64,000 bases of DNA from Brassica napus. Lineage: Eukaryota > Streptophyta > Magnoliopsida > Brassicales > Brassicaceae. Under the pieces are notes generated by a model. The model was not told the origin of the DNA. It searched no databases and saw only the letters and a list, made by a program, of their open reading frames with translations. Below are positions 42,902 to 55,212 of this stretch, piece by piece. The stretch spans positions 15,622,009 through 15,686,008 of the forward strand of contig NC_063442.1 in NCBI RefSeq assembly GCF_020379485.1, given 5' to 3'. Position 1 is the first letter of the stretch, and each line of letters begins with the position of its first letter. Made by a program: the position numbers and the translations under genes.

Positions 42902-45900
42902 AGACGCTCAGTTGGAACTGTAGAGGGATTGGGAACGACCTCACAGTTCGACGCCTTACGGAGATGTGTCAGAAGCATCGCCCAGGACTTGTGTTCCTTT
43001 CTGAGACGAAGAACAGACGGCTGCTGTTGCAAAACATGCAGACCGACTTAGGATTTGATCATTTGTTTACTGTTGAGCCACTTGGACTCAGCGGAGGTTT
43101 AGCTTTGTTTTTTATGGATGAATTTCAAGTTAATGTTTTGTTTTCGAATAACCGTATGATTGACATTGAGGCAATCATTAATGGAATAAAAGTCTATATG
43201 ACGTTTGTTTATGGGGACCCTGTACTGGAAAGACGAGATCAAGTTTGGGAACGTCTTACGCGTTTCTCAACAACAAGAAATGGACCTTGGTTTATGATAG
43301 GAGATTTCAATGAGATAACATGTCACAATGAAAAGACAGGGGGAAGACAACGCCCGGATAGCTCTTTCCTTCCTTTTAAGCAGATGCTTAATGATTGTGG
43401 CATGTTAGAGTTTCCATTCACGGGAGATATGCTTTCTTGGGTAGGGAAGAGAGCTGGTGGATCAACTGTTCGATGTCGTTTAGACAGAGCGGTAGGAAAT
43501 GCGGACTGGCATGAGAAGTTTCCACACTCGAATGTCAAGTACATGAGGTTATGGGGATCGGACCATCGTCCGATTCTTGCAGATATACTCATAAAGCCAA
43601 CGAGAAGATCCAAAAAGTTTAAATTTGATAAAAGATGGTTGGATAATGAGGAGTTACGGCAGGTTATCCTTGAGGGATGGAAATCACCTGATCTTCCTCC
43701 TGATGCGAGTATTATGGAACATATTTCCAGCTGCAGGAGAGCCTTGAGTGAATGGCGGAGGCTAAATAATGTCAATTCGGCAAAATTGGTGGAAGAGCTT
43801 AAAGAAAAGGTGGAAGGCTTATATGCAGATGATAATGCCTCAACTGAGGAAATTGCAGCAGCTCTGAAGGAACTCTCCCATGCTCTTAAAGCGGAAGAGA
43901 TGTTTTGGAAGCAGAAGAGTCGGGTGTTTTGGTTGAGAGAGGGGGATAGAAACACAAAATTCTTTCATGCATTGACGAAACAAAGGAGAGCAAGGAATAA
44001 GATTACACAGCTACTGGACGAGAATGGGAACATTATCGAGGATGAGGAAGGACTTGTAGTCATTGCTACTAGTTACTTCAGGCAGATTTTTGAATCATCG
44101 AACCCGGAGGAAATCGAGGAGGCGCTAGCTCAGGTGCCAACAACAATAACTGGTGCAATGAATGACGACCTTACTGCTCCGGTCTCTGAATGGGAGGTCA
44201 AATTAGCGCTTTTTGCCATGCACCCAGAGAAAGCTCCAGGACCCGATGGGATGACTGCACTTTTCTACCAGAGATTTTGGGATATAGTAAAGGATGATTT
44301 AACCCTTATGGTTAATAAATTTCTTTTTGAGGGGACGATGGCGAACGGACTGAATGACACAAATATATGTCTCATCCCGAAGATAACAAAGCCTACTGCA
44401 ATGTCTCAATTCAGACCCATAAGTCTGTGCAACGTTAGCTACAAGATAATCTCTAAAGTCTTATGCCAGAGGTTGAAAAAAGTGCTACCAGGTCTGATAT
44501 CGAGACCCAGTCAGCCTTTGTTGCTGGGAGACAGATTTCGGATAATGTTATGATTGCCCAGGAAATGTTCCATGCATTGAGAACGAAACCCAGTGGACGG
44601 AATAAAAGGATGGCTATCAAGACTGATATGAGCAAAGCATATGACAGGATGGAGTGGTCGTTTATTGAAGCTGTTCTGCTTAAAATGGGATTCTCAGAGA
44701 CTTGGATCGGCTGGGTCATGCGATGCATTACATCGGTGAAATATAAGGTTCTCATGAATGGAGAGCCAAGAGGGAATATTAGTCCAGGTAGAGGACTAAG
44801 ACAAGGAGATCCTTTGTCTCCTTTCATTTTTATTCTATGCACGGAAGCGCTCGCTAGCCTTCTTAATCATGCAGAGATGCAAGGAAAGATAACAGGGATG
44901 CGTGTTACACGCACGTGTCCGTCGGTATCCCACCTTCTCTTTGCTGATGATAGCCTTTTCTTCTGTAAGGCGGAGCCCCGTGAATGTGAAGAAGTAATGA
45001 AAGTAGTCAGGAGATATGGTAAAGCATCTGGTCAATGTATCAACTTTGACAAGTCCTCCTTGCTCTTTGGTAAGCGGATTAATGCAAATACAAGACAAGA
45101 GATTAAAGATGCCCTTGGGATACAGAATGAAGGAGGAATGGGAACGTACTTAGGCATTCCTGAGGATATAAGCGGCTCTAAATGCAGGCTTTTTGCATTT
45201 CTGAAAGATAAGCTGATGCATAGAGTGAATGGATGGACGGGTCGATGGCTCTCGAAAGGTGGAAAGGAAGTACTGATTAAATCAATTCTGCTCGCTCTTC
45301 CGACATACGTCATGTCAACTTTTCTGCTCCCTTTGGAGACTTGTGAAAGCTTGGCAAGTGCTATTGCTCAGTTCTGGTGGAGCTCGAACCCACCAAAGAG
45401 AGGTATTCACTGGGCGAAATGGGAGAAAGTCTGCCTATCCAGAGAAGAGGGTGGAATTGGATTCCGATTGATTCATGAGTTTAACCTGGCGCTTCTAGCT
45501 AAACAACTATGGAGATTAGTACAGTTTCCTGATTCTCTGGTGGCCCGAGTCTTACGGGGAAGGTACTACAGATTGAGCTCTCCATTGAGAGTAAATCCTA
45601 CTAGTAGCCCATCCTATGTGTGGACTAGTATCTCTGCTGCAAGAAAATTACTGCTACTGGGGATTAGACAGAAGATACACTCAGGCTATGAGGTTAAAGC
45701 ATGGGAGGATCCATGGATTCCATTGAATCCCGCCAGGCCAGCTGCCCCCGTAGCTCCTGTGATGAACCCCAACATGAGAGTTAGCGATCTTATTGACCAG
45801 GGAGTGAAGGATTGGAACGTGGGACTATTGGAGAAATATGTTCACCCAGAGGATATACCACTTATAAGGAGTTTGGCCATAAGCTCAACTCATCGTCGAG

Positions 45901-46979
45901 ATACTTTCTGCTGGAACTTTACGAGGAGTGGCCAATATACGGTTAAATCTGGATATTGGGTGGCGCAGAACTTATTGAAGTTATCGGAGGAGAAGGAAGT
46001 TTTGGACCCAAGTATAACGAAACTACAGGGCTTTGCGTGGAAATTGAAGGCTCCTACGAAGATATGTCATCTTATATGGCAGCTGTTGACTGGTCATGTG
46101 GCAGTAACGAGGAATCTAGTTAGACGTAATATGAGGTGCGACAACTATTGCCCGAGATGTGGAGAAGCAGAGGAGACAGTCACACATGCAATCTTCGAAT
46201 GTCCACCAGCCCGTCAAGTATGGTCTTTATCTTCAACTCCGACGTGCCCAAATATTTTTCCGGTATCGAGCGTCTACACAAACATGGATTATCTGTTCTG
46301 GAGGAAAAATAGTATCATGGAGCCAGAGCAAGATAGGGATCCTTATCCCTGGATAATATGGTTCATTTGGAAGGCTATGAATGAAAAACTCTTCAGAGGG
46401 ATAGATAGAGATCCTCTGGAACTGGTTAGACATGCTGAGAGTGAATGCCAGGCATGGTTTGAGGCTAATACAGTGGCACAAGCTGCGACACAGGACACCA
46501 TGAATGAGGAACCCCAAGCCGTATGTTTGGGAAATATTTGTTTATTAGATGGATCTTGGACTCTCTCAGCTAACTTCAGTGGATGTGGATGCACATGGAT
46601 TGATAGCTCTGGGAATATTCAGCTTATGGGGACAAAAAATATCACACGACGGGAATCGGCCTTGCATTCGGAGGTAGAAGCTCTGCGGTGGGCGATGGAG
46701 AATATGCTGCAGCACTCGACCTGCCAGAGATTTGGGACAGACTGTAAGGAACTGATTGCTATGGTTAAGGATCCCCAGGCGTGGCCAAGCTTTGCGACGG
46801 AATTGGAGAGAATAGAGACGCTACAAATCTGCTTCCCGGAGTTCGACATCATTTACGTTCCACGAGCGCATAATCAGACTGCAGATTTTTTAGCTAAGAC
46901 TGCTAGATCATTCCGTAGAGAGTTACATTTTGTTGGTTGTTCTATTCCGGTCTGGTTACCCAGGCCACCTCAAGTCTGA
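42898..46979 (+). pseudogene. LINE ORF2: endonuclease, reverse transcriptase, zf-RVT, RNase H, one frameshift
   Basis: Frame one (42898 to about 44500) starts MKTLSWNCRGIGN. It has the APE-type endonuclease motifs LSETKN, GDFNEI, RLDRAVG and GSDHRPIL, then the RT start (EKAPGPDGMTALFYQRFWDI, FRPISLCNVSYKI). Near 44500-44504 the frame changes, consistent with loss of one base. Frame two continues with ETQSAFVAGRQISDN, SKAYDRMEWSFIE, GLRQGDPLSPF and the catalytic FADD (LLFADDSLFF). A zf-RVT domain follows (CPRCGEAEETVTHAIFECP), then RNase H (LLDGSWTL, SEVEALRWA, FGTDCKEL, HNQTADFLAKTA). It ends at TGA 46977-46979. Apart from the frameshift no break was noticed, so the copy is young; as it stands it should not make full-length ORF2p. 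Confidence 0.93.
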
Positions 46980-47038
46980 GTAATAGAATAGCCTTTTGAC
47001 GTCAAAAAAAAAAAAAAAAAAAAAAATCGAATTGAACT

Positions 47039-47677
47039 TTGGTGAATTTCATTGAGTCATACGTATAGTTTTTGAATCAAATGTTATGCACATGGTTTTG
47101 CCGAGTCAACGGCTTCATATTTTTTAAAATATCAAATTTAAAATATACCCTTCCGAATACAAATCTTTGATGTTTTAATTTTTCGGAAATATTAAAAAAT
47201 AATAAATAGATTATTTTTATATTTTTGTTTCACCAATAAATTTTACCATTCATATTTTTACATTTTATTCGATATTTTAGTTTGAAAAACAAGTGCAATA
47301 ATTATACTCTAAAACACCAATTTTTAAATACAATGATAAAATGGTATACAAAATGAGTATTTTAAATAAAAAATATTCAAAGCCAGAAAAAAACTAAAAA
47401 AAATTCAAAATCTAAAAATACATTTAAAATTAAAAATATCAAAATACCAAAGTATACGGTAGTAGCTAAAAATAATTAATGCATATAAAATCTAATGTTT
47501 CAAATTTAGTATTTAATATATTTTGTTTTTGACTGATGATGATATGTATCAAGTTGGCGTCTCCGAATTCTCCACTTCTTCTCTGTACTACATTAAACTC
47601 AGAATCGATTTTTGTTTGTTTTGGAAAACTCACAAACGCTTTTGTATCTGTGAATAAGAAGAATCTGTCTCTTGATC
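47039..47677. other. GSTZ upstream region
   Basis: AT-rich sequence without a gene. The last 150 bp (from about 47550) becomes GC-richer with pyrimidine runs and should include the core promoter and leader of GSTZ. Confidence 0.45.
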
Positions 47678-49275
47678 ATGGTTAAGTCCTTTTCTCTCTT
47701 CTCATGACGATATCAGATCATCGTCTTCACTCAATCTCGTCTCACTCCAAATATATTTTTCCATGTGATCAGGCAGAGAAGAAGGAGAAGCTGAAGCTCT
47801 ACTCTTACTGGAAAAGCTCGTGCTCACACCGTGTCCGTATCGCCCTCACTTTAAAAGGTCTTTCTAATTATTATTGTAAACAGATTGTGTTTTTCTTTTC
47901 ATCTGAACTGGATCTTCTTTGATTGTGTGTGTTTAGGGATTGAATATGAGTACGTACCAGTGAATCCCCTCAAGAGAGATGAATTCTTGAAGATCAATCC
48001 AATGGGTGCTGTACCAGCGCTTGTTGATGGAGACGTTGTGGTTTCTGATTCTCTTGCCATCATAATGGTTAGTATAATTATAACCAGGAGCCACATTATC
48101 TTGTGTGATTTTGTGGATTCATTTCATCAAAATCTTTGCATTTTGCCAGTATCTAGATGAGAAGTATCCTGAGCCACCTCTCTTACCTCGCGACCTCCAC
48201 AAACGTGCTGTAAACTACCAGGTACTGCATAGTCAGAATCTAGTAAAGAGTAACCAGCTAAGATTGTGAGTGTAATGGTTCTGCTTTTTTTAAATTTGTT
48301 TCTGTTTCAGGCAGCGAGTATTGTGTTCTCTGGCATACAGCCTTATCAAAATACGCCTGTTGCTGTGAGGACATGATGATATTTATTATGCTTGTTTCTT
48401 AGATTCTACTGTTGTGAGTTTTAGATGAAGCAATGTTTTTTTTTTATAAAACAGAGGTATATTGAGGAGAAGACAAATGCTGAGGAGAAAACTGCTTGGG
48501 TCAGTAACGCTATCACAAAAGGATTCACTGGTATGACATCTCAAGTCTGTAACATTTATTTGTCATCGGCATAAGTTGATACTGTCGTTAAAGAGTGCTA
48601 ACTTTTAATTTAAAACATATCCCATATTCCCATGTCTTTATGCGACTTCGTACCACTCATCTTGTTGAGGGATGTTTACTGCTATTACGTACAGCCTTTG
48701 ATTAAAAAAAAAAGGTTGATGTAGACCTTTCTAATCATATGCCTCTTTCAGCTCTCGAGAAGCTGTTGGTTAGCTGCACTGGAAAATATGCGACTGGCGA
48801 TGAAGTTTACTTGGTAATTGGTATTTTGCTCTTAAATCTCTTTGTTACTCTCTTCCAAGTTAACAAGTTTTGAAGTCATGAGCATTGTTTTACAGGCTGA
48901 TCTCTTTCTAGCCCCACAAATCCATGCAGCTATCAACAGATTCCAGATTAACATGGTACGTTTCCTTCTTCCTCTACCCAACATTGTTTCAGGCCTATTG
49001 CTTTTTTTTACGTGTTATGTCTCCAAATCCTTGGAATCCTGGATCAGTTTTGTGGTAGCATATGAACCACATTTATCTTTGTCTCTCATACTCACACAGA
49101 TACAAAGATATTCCTACCAAATCCTCACTTGGTTTCTGGTCAAATATTTATTTCTCTTGTATTACAGGAACCGTACCCAACACTTGCAAAATGTTACGAG
49201 TCATACAATGATCTTCCTGCGTTTCAAAACGCAGTCCCAGAGAAGCAGCCTGATGCTCCTGCTTCCACAAGCTGA
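47678..49275 (+). CDS. GSTZ: Zeta-class glutathione S-transferase (maleylacetoacetate isomerase)
   Basis: Nine coding exons splice to 216 aa: 47678-47680 (only the ATG), 47773-47857, 47937-48067, 48150-48221, 48311-48364, 48455-48530, 48752-48813, 48896-48955, 49168-49275. Introns are GT-AG with consistent phase. The protein starts [14 protein letters not shown]. It has the zeta-class active-site motif SSCSHRVR (residues 16-23), the thioredoxin-like part with [13 protein letters not shown], and the helical domain with [15 protein letters not shown]. By family it isomerises maleylacetoacetate to fumarylacetoacetate in tyrosine breakdown, using glutathione, in the cytosol. It resembles Arabidopsis GSTZ1 (At2g02390) and GSTZ2 (At2g02380); which is the true orthologue is unclear. 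A start at 47704 without the first intron would add an unrelated N-terminus and is less likely. Confidence 0.93.
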
Positions 49276-50308
49276 TTCTGTCTACCGTAGTAACTAGTAA
49301 ACTACTCTCAGCTCAATAAATACCTCACAGACAGGTAGCATAGTTTACTTGTTAGTTACCTCTACTTGTATTATACAATAAAGGTCACATAGTTTGAAAA
49401 CTCGCAAAGACCGTCTCCTTAACCGTATCTCTAAAACCACACTAAAAACCATCCCGGGCTGAGTTTCTTTATTAAACCTGTAACTGTGAACATCAAACTC
49501 AGTGAAGAGTTTGGACACGAAAGCAGCGAACTCACTGAACTGATAAAGTCCCATTTGTGCCTAGAAACCGACCAGAAGCTTCAGGTGTTTATAATACATC
49601 ACGTGACCTTTAGATACCTCTCTCACGTGCACCACACGGAGCCAGTGATGCTCTTGTATCTCGGTCGAGCCTTTTAAGAGCTGTAGCAAAACGGCGCAGC
49701 GCTTGCCTTTAGGCTCGGTTGCAACGAGTCTTTCTCTCGTATTTTTTTTTACATTCCACCTTTTTCTCATTTAGTAGGTTTCGTAAATATTGAATTTAAC
49801 TGAGACCACGAAAGATCACACATTTCTCTAAATAGGTCCGCTTGTGTTTGATATGATTGTGGCCTCATATATGGGATTCTTCATACAGAAGTACAAGTAA
49901 AATTATTATAGTTACGTTTAATTACTAAGATCAGTTGGGGTTTCGATGGGAATGCTTCAAGACGAAGAATCAGATTTCATTAGATGGGGAGAGCTGTTGC
50001 TTTGTGACTCTTTGAGTACAAATGATATGGATGAAAACTACATTGGATCTTTGTCTTGTTTTGATTTTTAAAGCTGTAAACTCCGGGAATGGCTTCAAGA
50101 AAAGGATTGGGAATGCTGCAAGAAGTTGTTCTCGGTTGGATCAATAGAGAGAAGGGATGGTTACAGTGTTCTCCTTTTGTGCCTTTCTTCTGGCTCTTGG
50201 ACAGACGGAACCGAAAGTTGTGTCTCAGAAAAAGACGCTGTCGAGTTTAAAGGTGCTGCTCAATATGTAGTCAGGTGCACGGTCCTTGTTGGCAACACGT
50301 TGATGGTA
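49276..50308. other. GSTZ 3' flank and intergenic DNA
   Basis: The 3' UTR probably runs to about 49380 (AATAAA-type signals at 49315 and near 49378). At 49945-50300 the composition is gene-like. Short frames begin MGMLQDEESDFIRWGELLLC and MASRKGLGMLQEVV, but I do not recognise them and they are interrupted. This could be a decayed gene fragment. Confidence 0.35.
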
Positions 50309-50901
50309 TGACTGGTTTTCCCGTTACCACCCGCAAACGCAGCTTTTGCGGTTGGTAGCGGTTGTTAGCATTTTGCAACAATCGCTCAAATTGCTCCAAA
50401 TCGCTTTGAACCTCATAAATTTAAAAGCTGATTCCAGCTAGCGTTTGCGGGCGGTTGCGGGAGGATAAAAAAAATTTCTCTTTTTTCCAAAACAATATAA
50501 ATACAAAAATTAAAATATTCAATAAAAAAAATAAATTGGAATTATAAAAATACTAAAATATATCTATTATATTTTAATTAATATTATAAAACTTTAAAAT
50601 AAAAATATTTTCTATATTTAAAAAAAATTAAACTATAATTTTCTAAATATAACTTTTATATTTATTATAATATTATTATTATTGATATTTTTATAATTAT
50701 ATAAAATGTAAATATTGTTAATTTATTATTTAACCGCTGCTGCATTTGGTAGTTAACCAGTCATAAGTATCCCGCAAACGCACCAATTTCTAATCGCAGA
50801 ACCAGTCGTACAAATCTCTTAAAATCGCAACCACCCGCACCCGCATCCGCAAATTTCCGCAACCGCAACTGCAACCGTTGCGGTTGAGCCAGTCAGGCCC
50901 T
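50309..50901. mobile_element. Probable MITE with CCGCAA-rich ends
   Basis: TGACTGG on the left (50310) and CCAGTCA on the right (50890) enclose GC-rich ends made of CCGCAA/TTGCGG words (CACCCGCAAACGCAGC; CCGCAACCGCAACTGCAACC) around a very AT-rich core. No target duplication was found. A hAT origin is plausible. Confidence 0.45.
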
Positions 50902-50996
50902 GAGTGGAGAAGATACAAGACATATACACAATCAATATCTCAAACTTTGGTTCTTGGGCCTTTCATAGAGGCTTTGAATGATTATGTACACCGTAA

Positions 50997-52395
50997 AGTA
51001 TAATAGAATATATATATTATTACGTTGTGTCTGATAAGAGAATACAATATGTATATATAGTGGTAACATTAACTTCTAAACACTTAATGTAAATATGCTA
51101 AAAATATCTTGAGATTAACTTGTTTTTCAGGTCTTTCTTTTTAGTCTTGAGAGTCTTCATGGGTTTCACGGACTTCGCAGTCTTGGTCCGTAAGATACAC
51201 ATTTTTTGCCCAACTTATCTCTAATACTCTTCCACACGACAAACGTGGGATGCAACACGCAAATCTGCAATCACAATACAGACCACATATGTCTTGGACA
51301 CTATGTCGAAGAAAACAATCAGTAGATTCATCCGGAAATAAATTTCAATTCAGACAAGAAGGATGAAAACTTCAGCTCTTCTTTGGTCTTGACAATAGAA
51401 ATACATCCCGCAAGCGCAACTGCAGCTCCTCAAACAATCGTCCTTAACTTAGACAGTCCATAACACGGACTAAAAAGAAAACTGATCTAAGAATTTGAGC
51501 GTTCTAACTAGGATTCCCGTAATGGTTAAACTATAACTAACAACTCTCGAACTATGGGAAAACAACTCTTGAGAAATTATAAACTAAAGAAAAATCTCAT
51601 AAAATAACCCATGTGAAACTATAAACCCTTAAACACCATAAAATCTCTTAATTCTTGCACTCCACCAAAACCAAACTAAAGAAAAAAAAATCAAAGCACG
51701 TATTGGACGTACCCAAAACAAACCCCACTAACATTAATTAAAAAAAAAAATCTCTAAATTTAATTAGAGATCACGTGAAACATTACTTCAAGCTTATGTT
51801 GATTCACGTCATCATCATCTTGATCGTTTCCGTCTTCATCATCGTCAGCACCACAGATGACTACCATTATCAACGCAGAAGCTTTAGTTTTTATTCACAA
51901 GGATCGACTTCTCTAATATCAGTATAATAGAATAAATATATTATTGTGTTGTATTTAATAAGAGAATACAATATGAATATATATAGTGTTAATATTAACA
52001 TATGATCCGACTGGTGACTATTCTGAAAACAAAATGAACGAATAGGAATAAAATTGCAGGACTGAAAAAGAATGGTTGTTCCATCCTTATTCCTCTACAA
52101 AAAAAGGAATGGTAGAAAATGAGAAGGAAAAATTATTCCTTATGAATAGTGATTTTTTTAGGAATGTTAAAGAATGCATTATTCCTCGTCGTTCCTTGGT
52201 CACCATTCATACCCATAATGTTAACACTAGATAATGCTAACTTTTCTAAACACTTAATATAAATATGTTAAGAATATCTTGTGATTAACTTGTTCTTCAA
52301 ATCTTTTCTTTTAGTCATGAGTTTCACGGACTTTACAGTCTTGGTCCGTAAGATACACATCTTTCGACCCAAGATATTTCTAGTATACACCACAA
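50997..52395. repeat. Diverged direct repeat, second copy split by an insertion
   Basis: 50997-51235 and 51921-52395 share AGTATAATAGAAT, AAGAGAATACAATATG, TTCTAAACACTTAAT, AATATCTTG(A/T)GATTAACTTG and GTCTTGGTCCGTAAGATACA in the same order. The second copy carries about 230 extra bases (about 52000-52232). A frame at 52268-52471 on the minus strand lies inside and is not supported. Confidence 0.8.
52000..52232. mobile_element. Small MITE inserted in the second repeat copy
   Basis: Its absence from the matching first copy shows it is an insertion. Ends are inverted: GACTGGTGAC on the left, and GAATGGTGACCAAGGAAC read on the reversed right. The interior is rich in AGGAAT/ATTCCT. AATATTAAC at the left border is echoed by AATGTTAAC/AATGCTAAC at the right, suggesting a duplication of about 9 bp. 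Confidence 0.55.
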
Positions 52396-52999
52396 GTACT
52401 TCGGTAGGTGCTTGTTGAAGAACTGTATTCCATTGTCTTTCATAAACTGTATTGGAACTCTTCTCGTGCAATGTTTTACTTTCATTTTGGTGAAGTACTA
52501 ACTATAATTATTTTTTTGCTTATTCTACTATCCCTGGGCTGAAAGGAATCTATACCTCAAGAACAATTGAAGGTGCTGCTCAATATGTCTGCGCGTATTC
52601 AAGTTGCCTCAACCCAAGGTAAGATGTCACAGTTTGTTATATTATATTGTAATTTTTTGTTTAAGAATGCTTAATTGAGTTCTTGCATTAGAGCACTCAA
52701 ATTAACAGTTTCTTAACAAAAAGTTATTAGTTTATCTTTAATATTTAAATATTCATTTAAAAACTTTAAATAGAGTTCCATGGTTAATGATGCTCTCAGT
52801 CGCTCTAAACATAAAAGGGATCACTTAGGATTTTGATTGTACGTTGATTAATCCTTTTTGCATTTTTTTAATCATTTTGACATATTGAAGATACACAAAA
52901 ATCAAAATAATATACCTAGTTTTATTATCCAGTTTTCATTTGCTTCCATTATTTCCAATACTTGTTGACCTTCAGAAGACGATAAGAAAGATCTATGAG

Positions 53000-53690
53000 T
53001 AGGGTTGAGCATTTTATCCGTTAAATTTTATTCGATTCGTTATTCGTTTCGATTTGATCTGAAAATTTCAGATATCTGTAAACATTCGAAGCAAATCAAA
53101 TAATAAAAATAAATATCCGTTAAAATCAAAGCAAATCACAAATATTAAAATTTTGGGAAGCGGATATCCGCTCTTATCCGAAAATATATAAATACATGTG
53201 TATCTTGATTATATTTGAAGTTTTAAATGTATAAAATTATATAATTATTATTCTAACATATGATTTGACAAATTTTATTCACATTATTATTTATATAAAA
53301 GTATTACATAAAAAGAAAAAAAAATTGTGACAATTATAACTTGTTTCCTTAAGTTTTATTGTATTATAATTGTTAATTAAGTTTAAAAAATTTACATAAT
53401 ACGTAGAATCACTACTTCTTTTAATTTTTTATTTTATATATCATGCAAGAAAACTAATATTTTACAAAACAAATTTGTATCAAATTTAATTTTTAAGATT
53501 AAGTGTATTAATCAAAACGGGTAAGATATCTGATCTGAAAGTATTTGTAAATATTTATAAGTATTTATTTATTTTTCAATGATATCCGTATTTTCTGAAA
53601 CAAAATAAATCAAAAAATTAGAAATCCGTAGAATACGAAACAAATAATAAATACTTTCTAAACCTGGATATTCGAACCCGTCCAGCCCTA
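53000..53690. mobile_element. hAT-type element, 691 bp, non-autonomous
   Basis: Ends are TAGGGTTGAGC on the left and TAGGGCTGGAC on the reversed right. Flanks are TCTATGAG (52992-52999) and TCCGTGAG (53691-53698), an 8-bp duplication with two changes. The ends carry TTATCCG / CGGATAT words and the interior is AT-rich. No transposase frame. Confidence 0.7.
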
Positions 53691-53698
53691 TCCGTGAG

Positions 53699-54890
53699 AG
53701 ATTTCAGTAAATACACAAAATACATAAATCGGTATAGAGTAACATGTCACCGACAAGACTGAACCTGTCGTTTAGAACTCGTTGACTTTTTTAAGAAACT
53801 TCCATAAAACACGTGTATAGAATATAGACAAAGGTACACGCGTGTAAATAAGACAGAACAAGATATGGATGTACCAGAGATGTGACGATAAACAGAGAAT
53901 AGTTAAATACAAAAAGAACATGAAAATATATTACCGAATGTAGAAGCGGATCAAGGTTGCGGATCAAAACATAATAAATTTCAAACATACAAAAATAAGC
54001 CGAGTGTAATTATTCTGGTGATAATAAATTAAGTCAACGGAAGAAACAGACGAAGAGATTCACGAGATACCCCTATTCTCATTTATTTATGTTTTTGTCA
54101 TACAAGAGCCATTTCTTTCTCTCAGTACAGTTCATGGCCCGAGTTCTCCGACCACAATGACCTACAAGGTTATTCATGTATTGTTTGATAACCAAGTTTT
54201 TTTTTTTGAACTTTTTGATAACAAAGTTTACAATCAATGTATTGATTCCTTTGAATACCACCCAACAAGGAGGGCGTTTGTGTGTTTTGTTATAATGTTA
54301 TTAACATAAGAAGGGAATCACACAAATATGCTTGAGCACCGAAAGATTCGTTATATGAAAATATCGTGTACTTTCAAAAATGTTATTACTTTGAAAATAA
54401 TTGACGATGGCTATAGGTCATATTCATGCATTAAGTTCTGACCCCACAATTGAAAATTTAAAAGTTCGAATTTGTAATTTTGTGTAAAAGAAGACGAATG
54501 ATTCTACGATAAACCTTTTTTTTTTAAACATTATTACGATAAACTTGTGGCTGCATTATTGAATATTGGCTGGGCGGTCCATACAACACACACACACAAG
54601 ATAGACATAAAACTAAACACCATACCTATTTATGGTCATTTCAGGGTGAGATTTTTAACGGTTTAAATAACTAATAATTTAAAAAATTCAAAATATAACA
54701 TATATAAAAAATTTGAAATTTTATTATAACTATAAGTGAATGTTTAATTGATTTCAATAAAATAAAATTAAAAATGATAGAAGATTTACACAAATTATTA
54801 TCAAATTTTTGTTGTTCAAAATCATTAATTGTCTATATATTTTAATCACATTAAGTATTTTCGTAGGTTTTATATAAGTAGAGGTTATTG
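53699..54890. other. Intergenic, no gene seen
   Basis: AT-rich DNA. Minus-strand frames at 53791-53988 and 54079-54261 have no recognisable family and are probably chance. Confidence 0.5.
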
Positions 54891-55212
54891 GTTGTTGTAT
54901 TTTTATGTATTTGAAAATCTGAACTAAATCTAGTGTTATTGGTTTTATGATTTTTAAATCTATATTAAAATCTTGTGTTATTGGTTTAATGATTCATACA
55001 TTCTATATCAAATCAAGTGTTATTCAATCGTACGGATTTACTAATATATTTGATTTTATAATGGATTTGAATAGTTTGTTTGGTTTTTTTTTGTTAAAAA
55101 TACAAAGACTCAAATCCGAGGTAAAACCTCAGATTTACGTATTTTACCTGGATTTATAAATACTATATAGATTTCTAAATCAATCAAAATACATAAACCA
55201 ATAACACCTAAA
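54891..55212. mobile_element. Tourist/Harbinger-like MITE
   Basis: Inverted ends AGGTTATTGGTTGTTGTATTTTTATG and, reversed right, AGGTGTTATTGGTTTATGTATTTTG. The body repeats the phrase GTGTTATTGGTTTTATGATT. The terminal GTTATTGGTT pattern is common in PIF/Harbinger MITEs of Brassicaceae. The target duplication is not clear. Confidence 0.55.

Larger units (their letters stand above)
40589..47026 (+). mobile_element. Near full-length L1-type LINE with target-site duplication
   Basis: TCGAATTGAACT is present at 40577-40588 and again at 47027-47038 (up to 15 bp counting A's), after an A tail at about 47004-47026. The 6.4-kb element has a GC-rich 5' UTR, ORF1 (41159-42901), ORF2 (42898-46979) and a short 3' UTR ending CCTTTTGACGTC. 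It is complete in structure except for one frameshift in ORF2. It separates TOM3 from GSTZ. Confidence 0.93.

Noticed and set aside
43323..43955. 210-codon minus-strand frame
   Set aside because: Antisense to the LINE endonuclease region; all domain motifs are on the plus strand.
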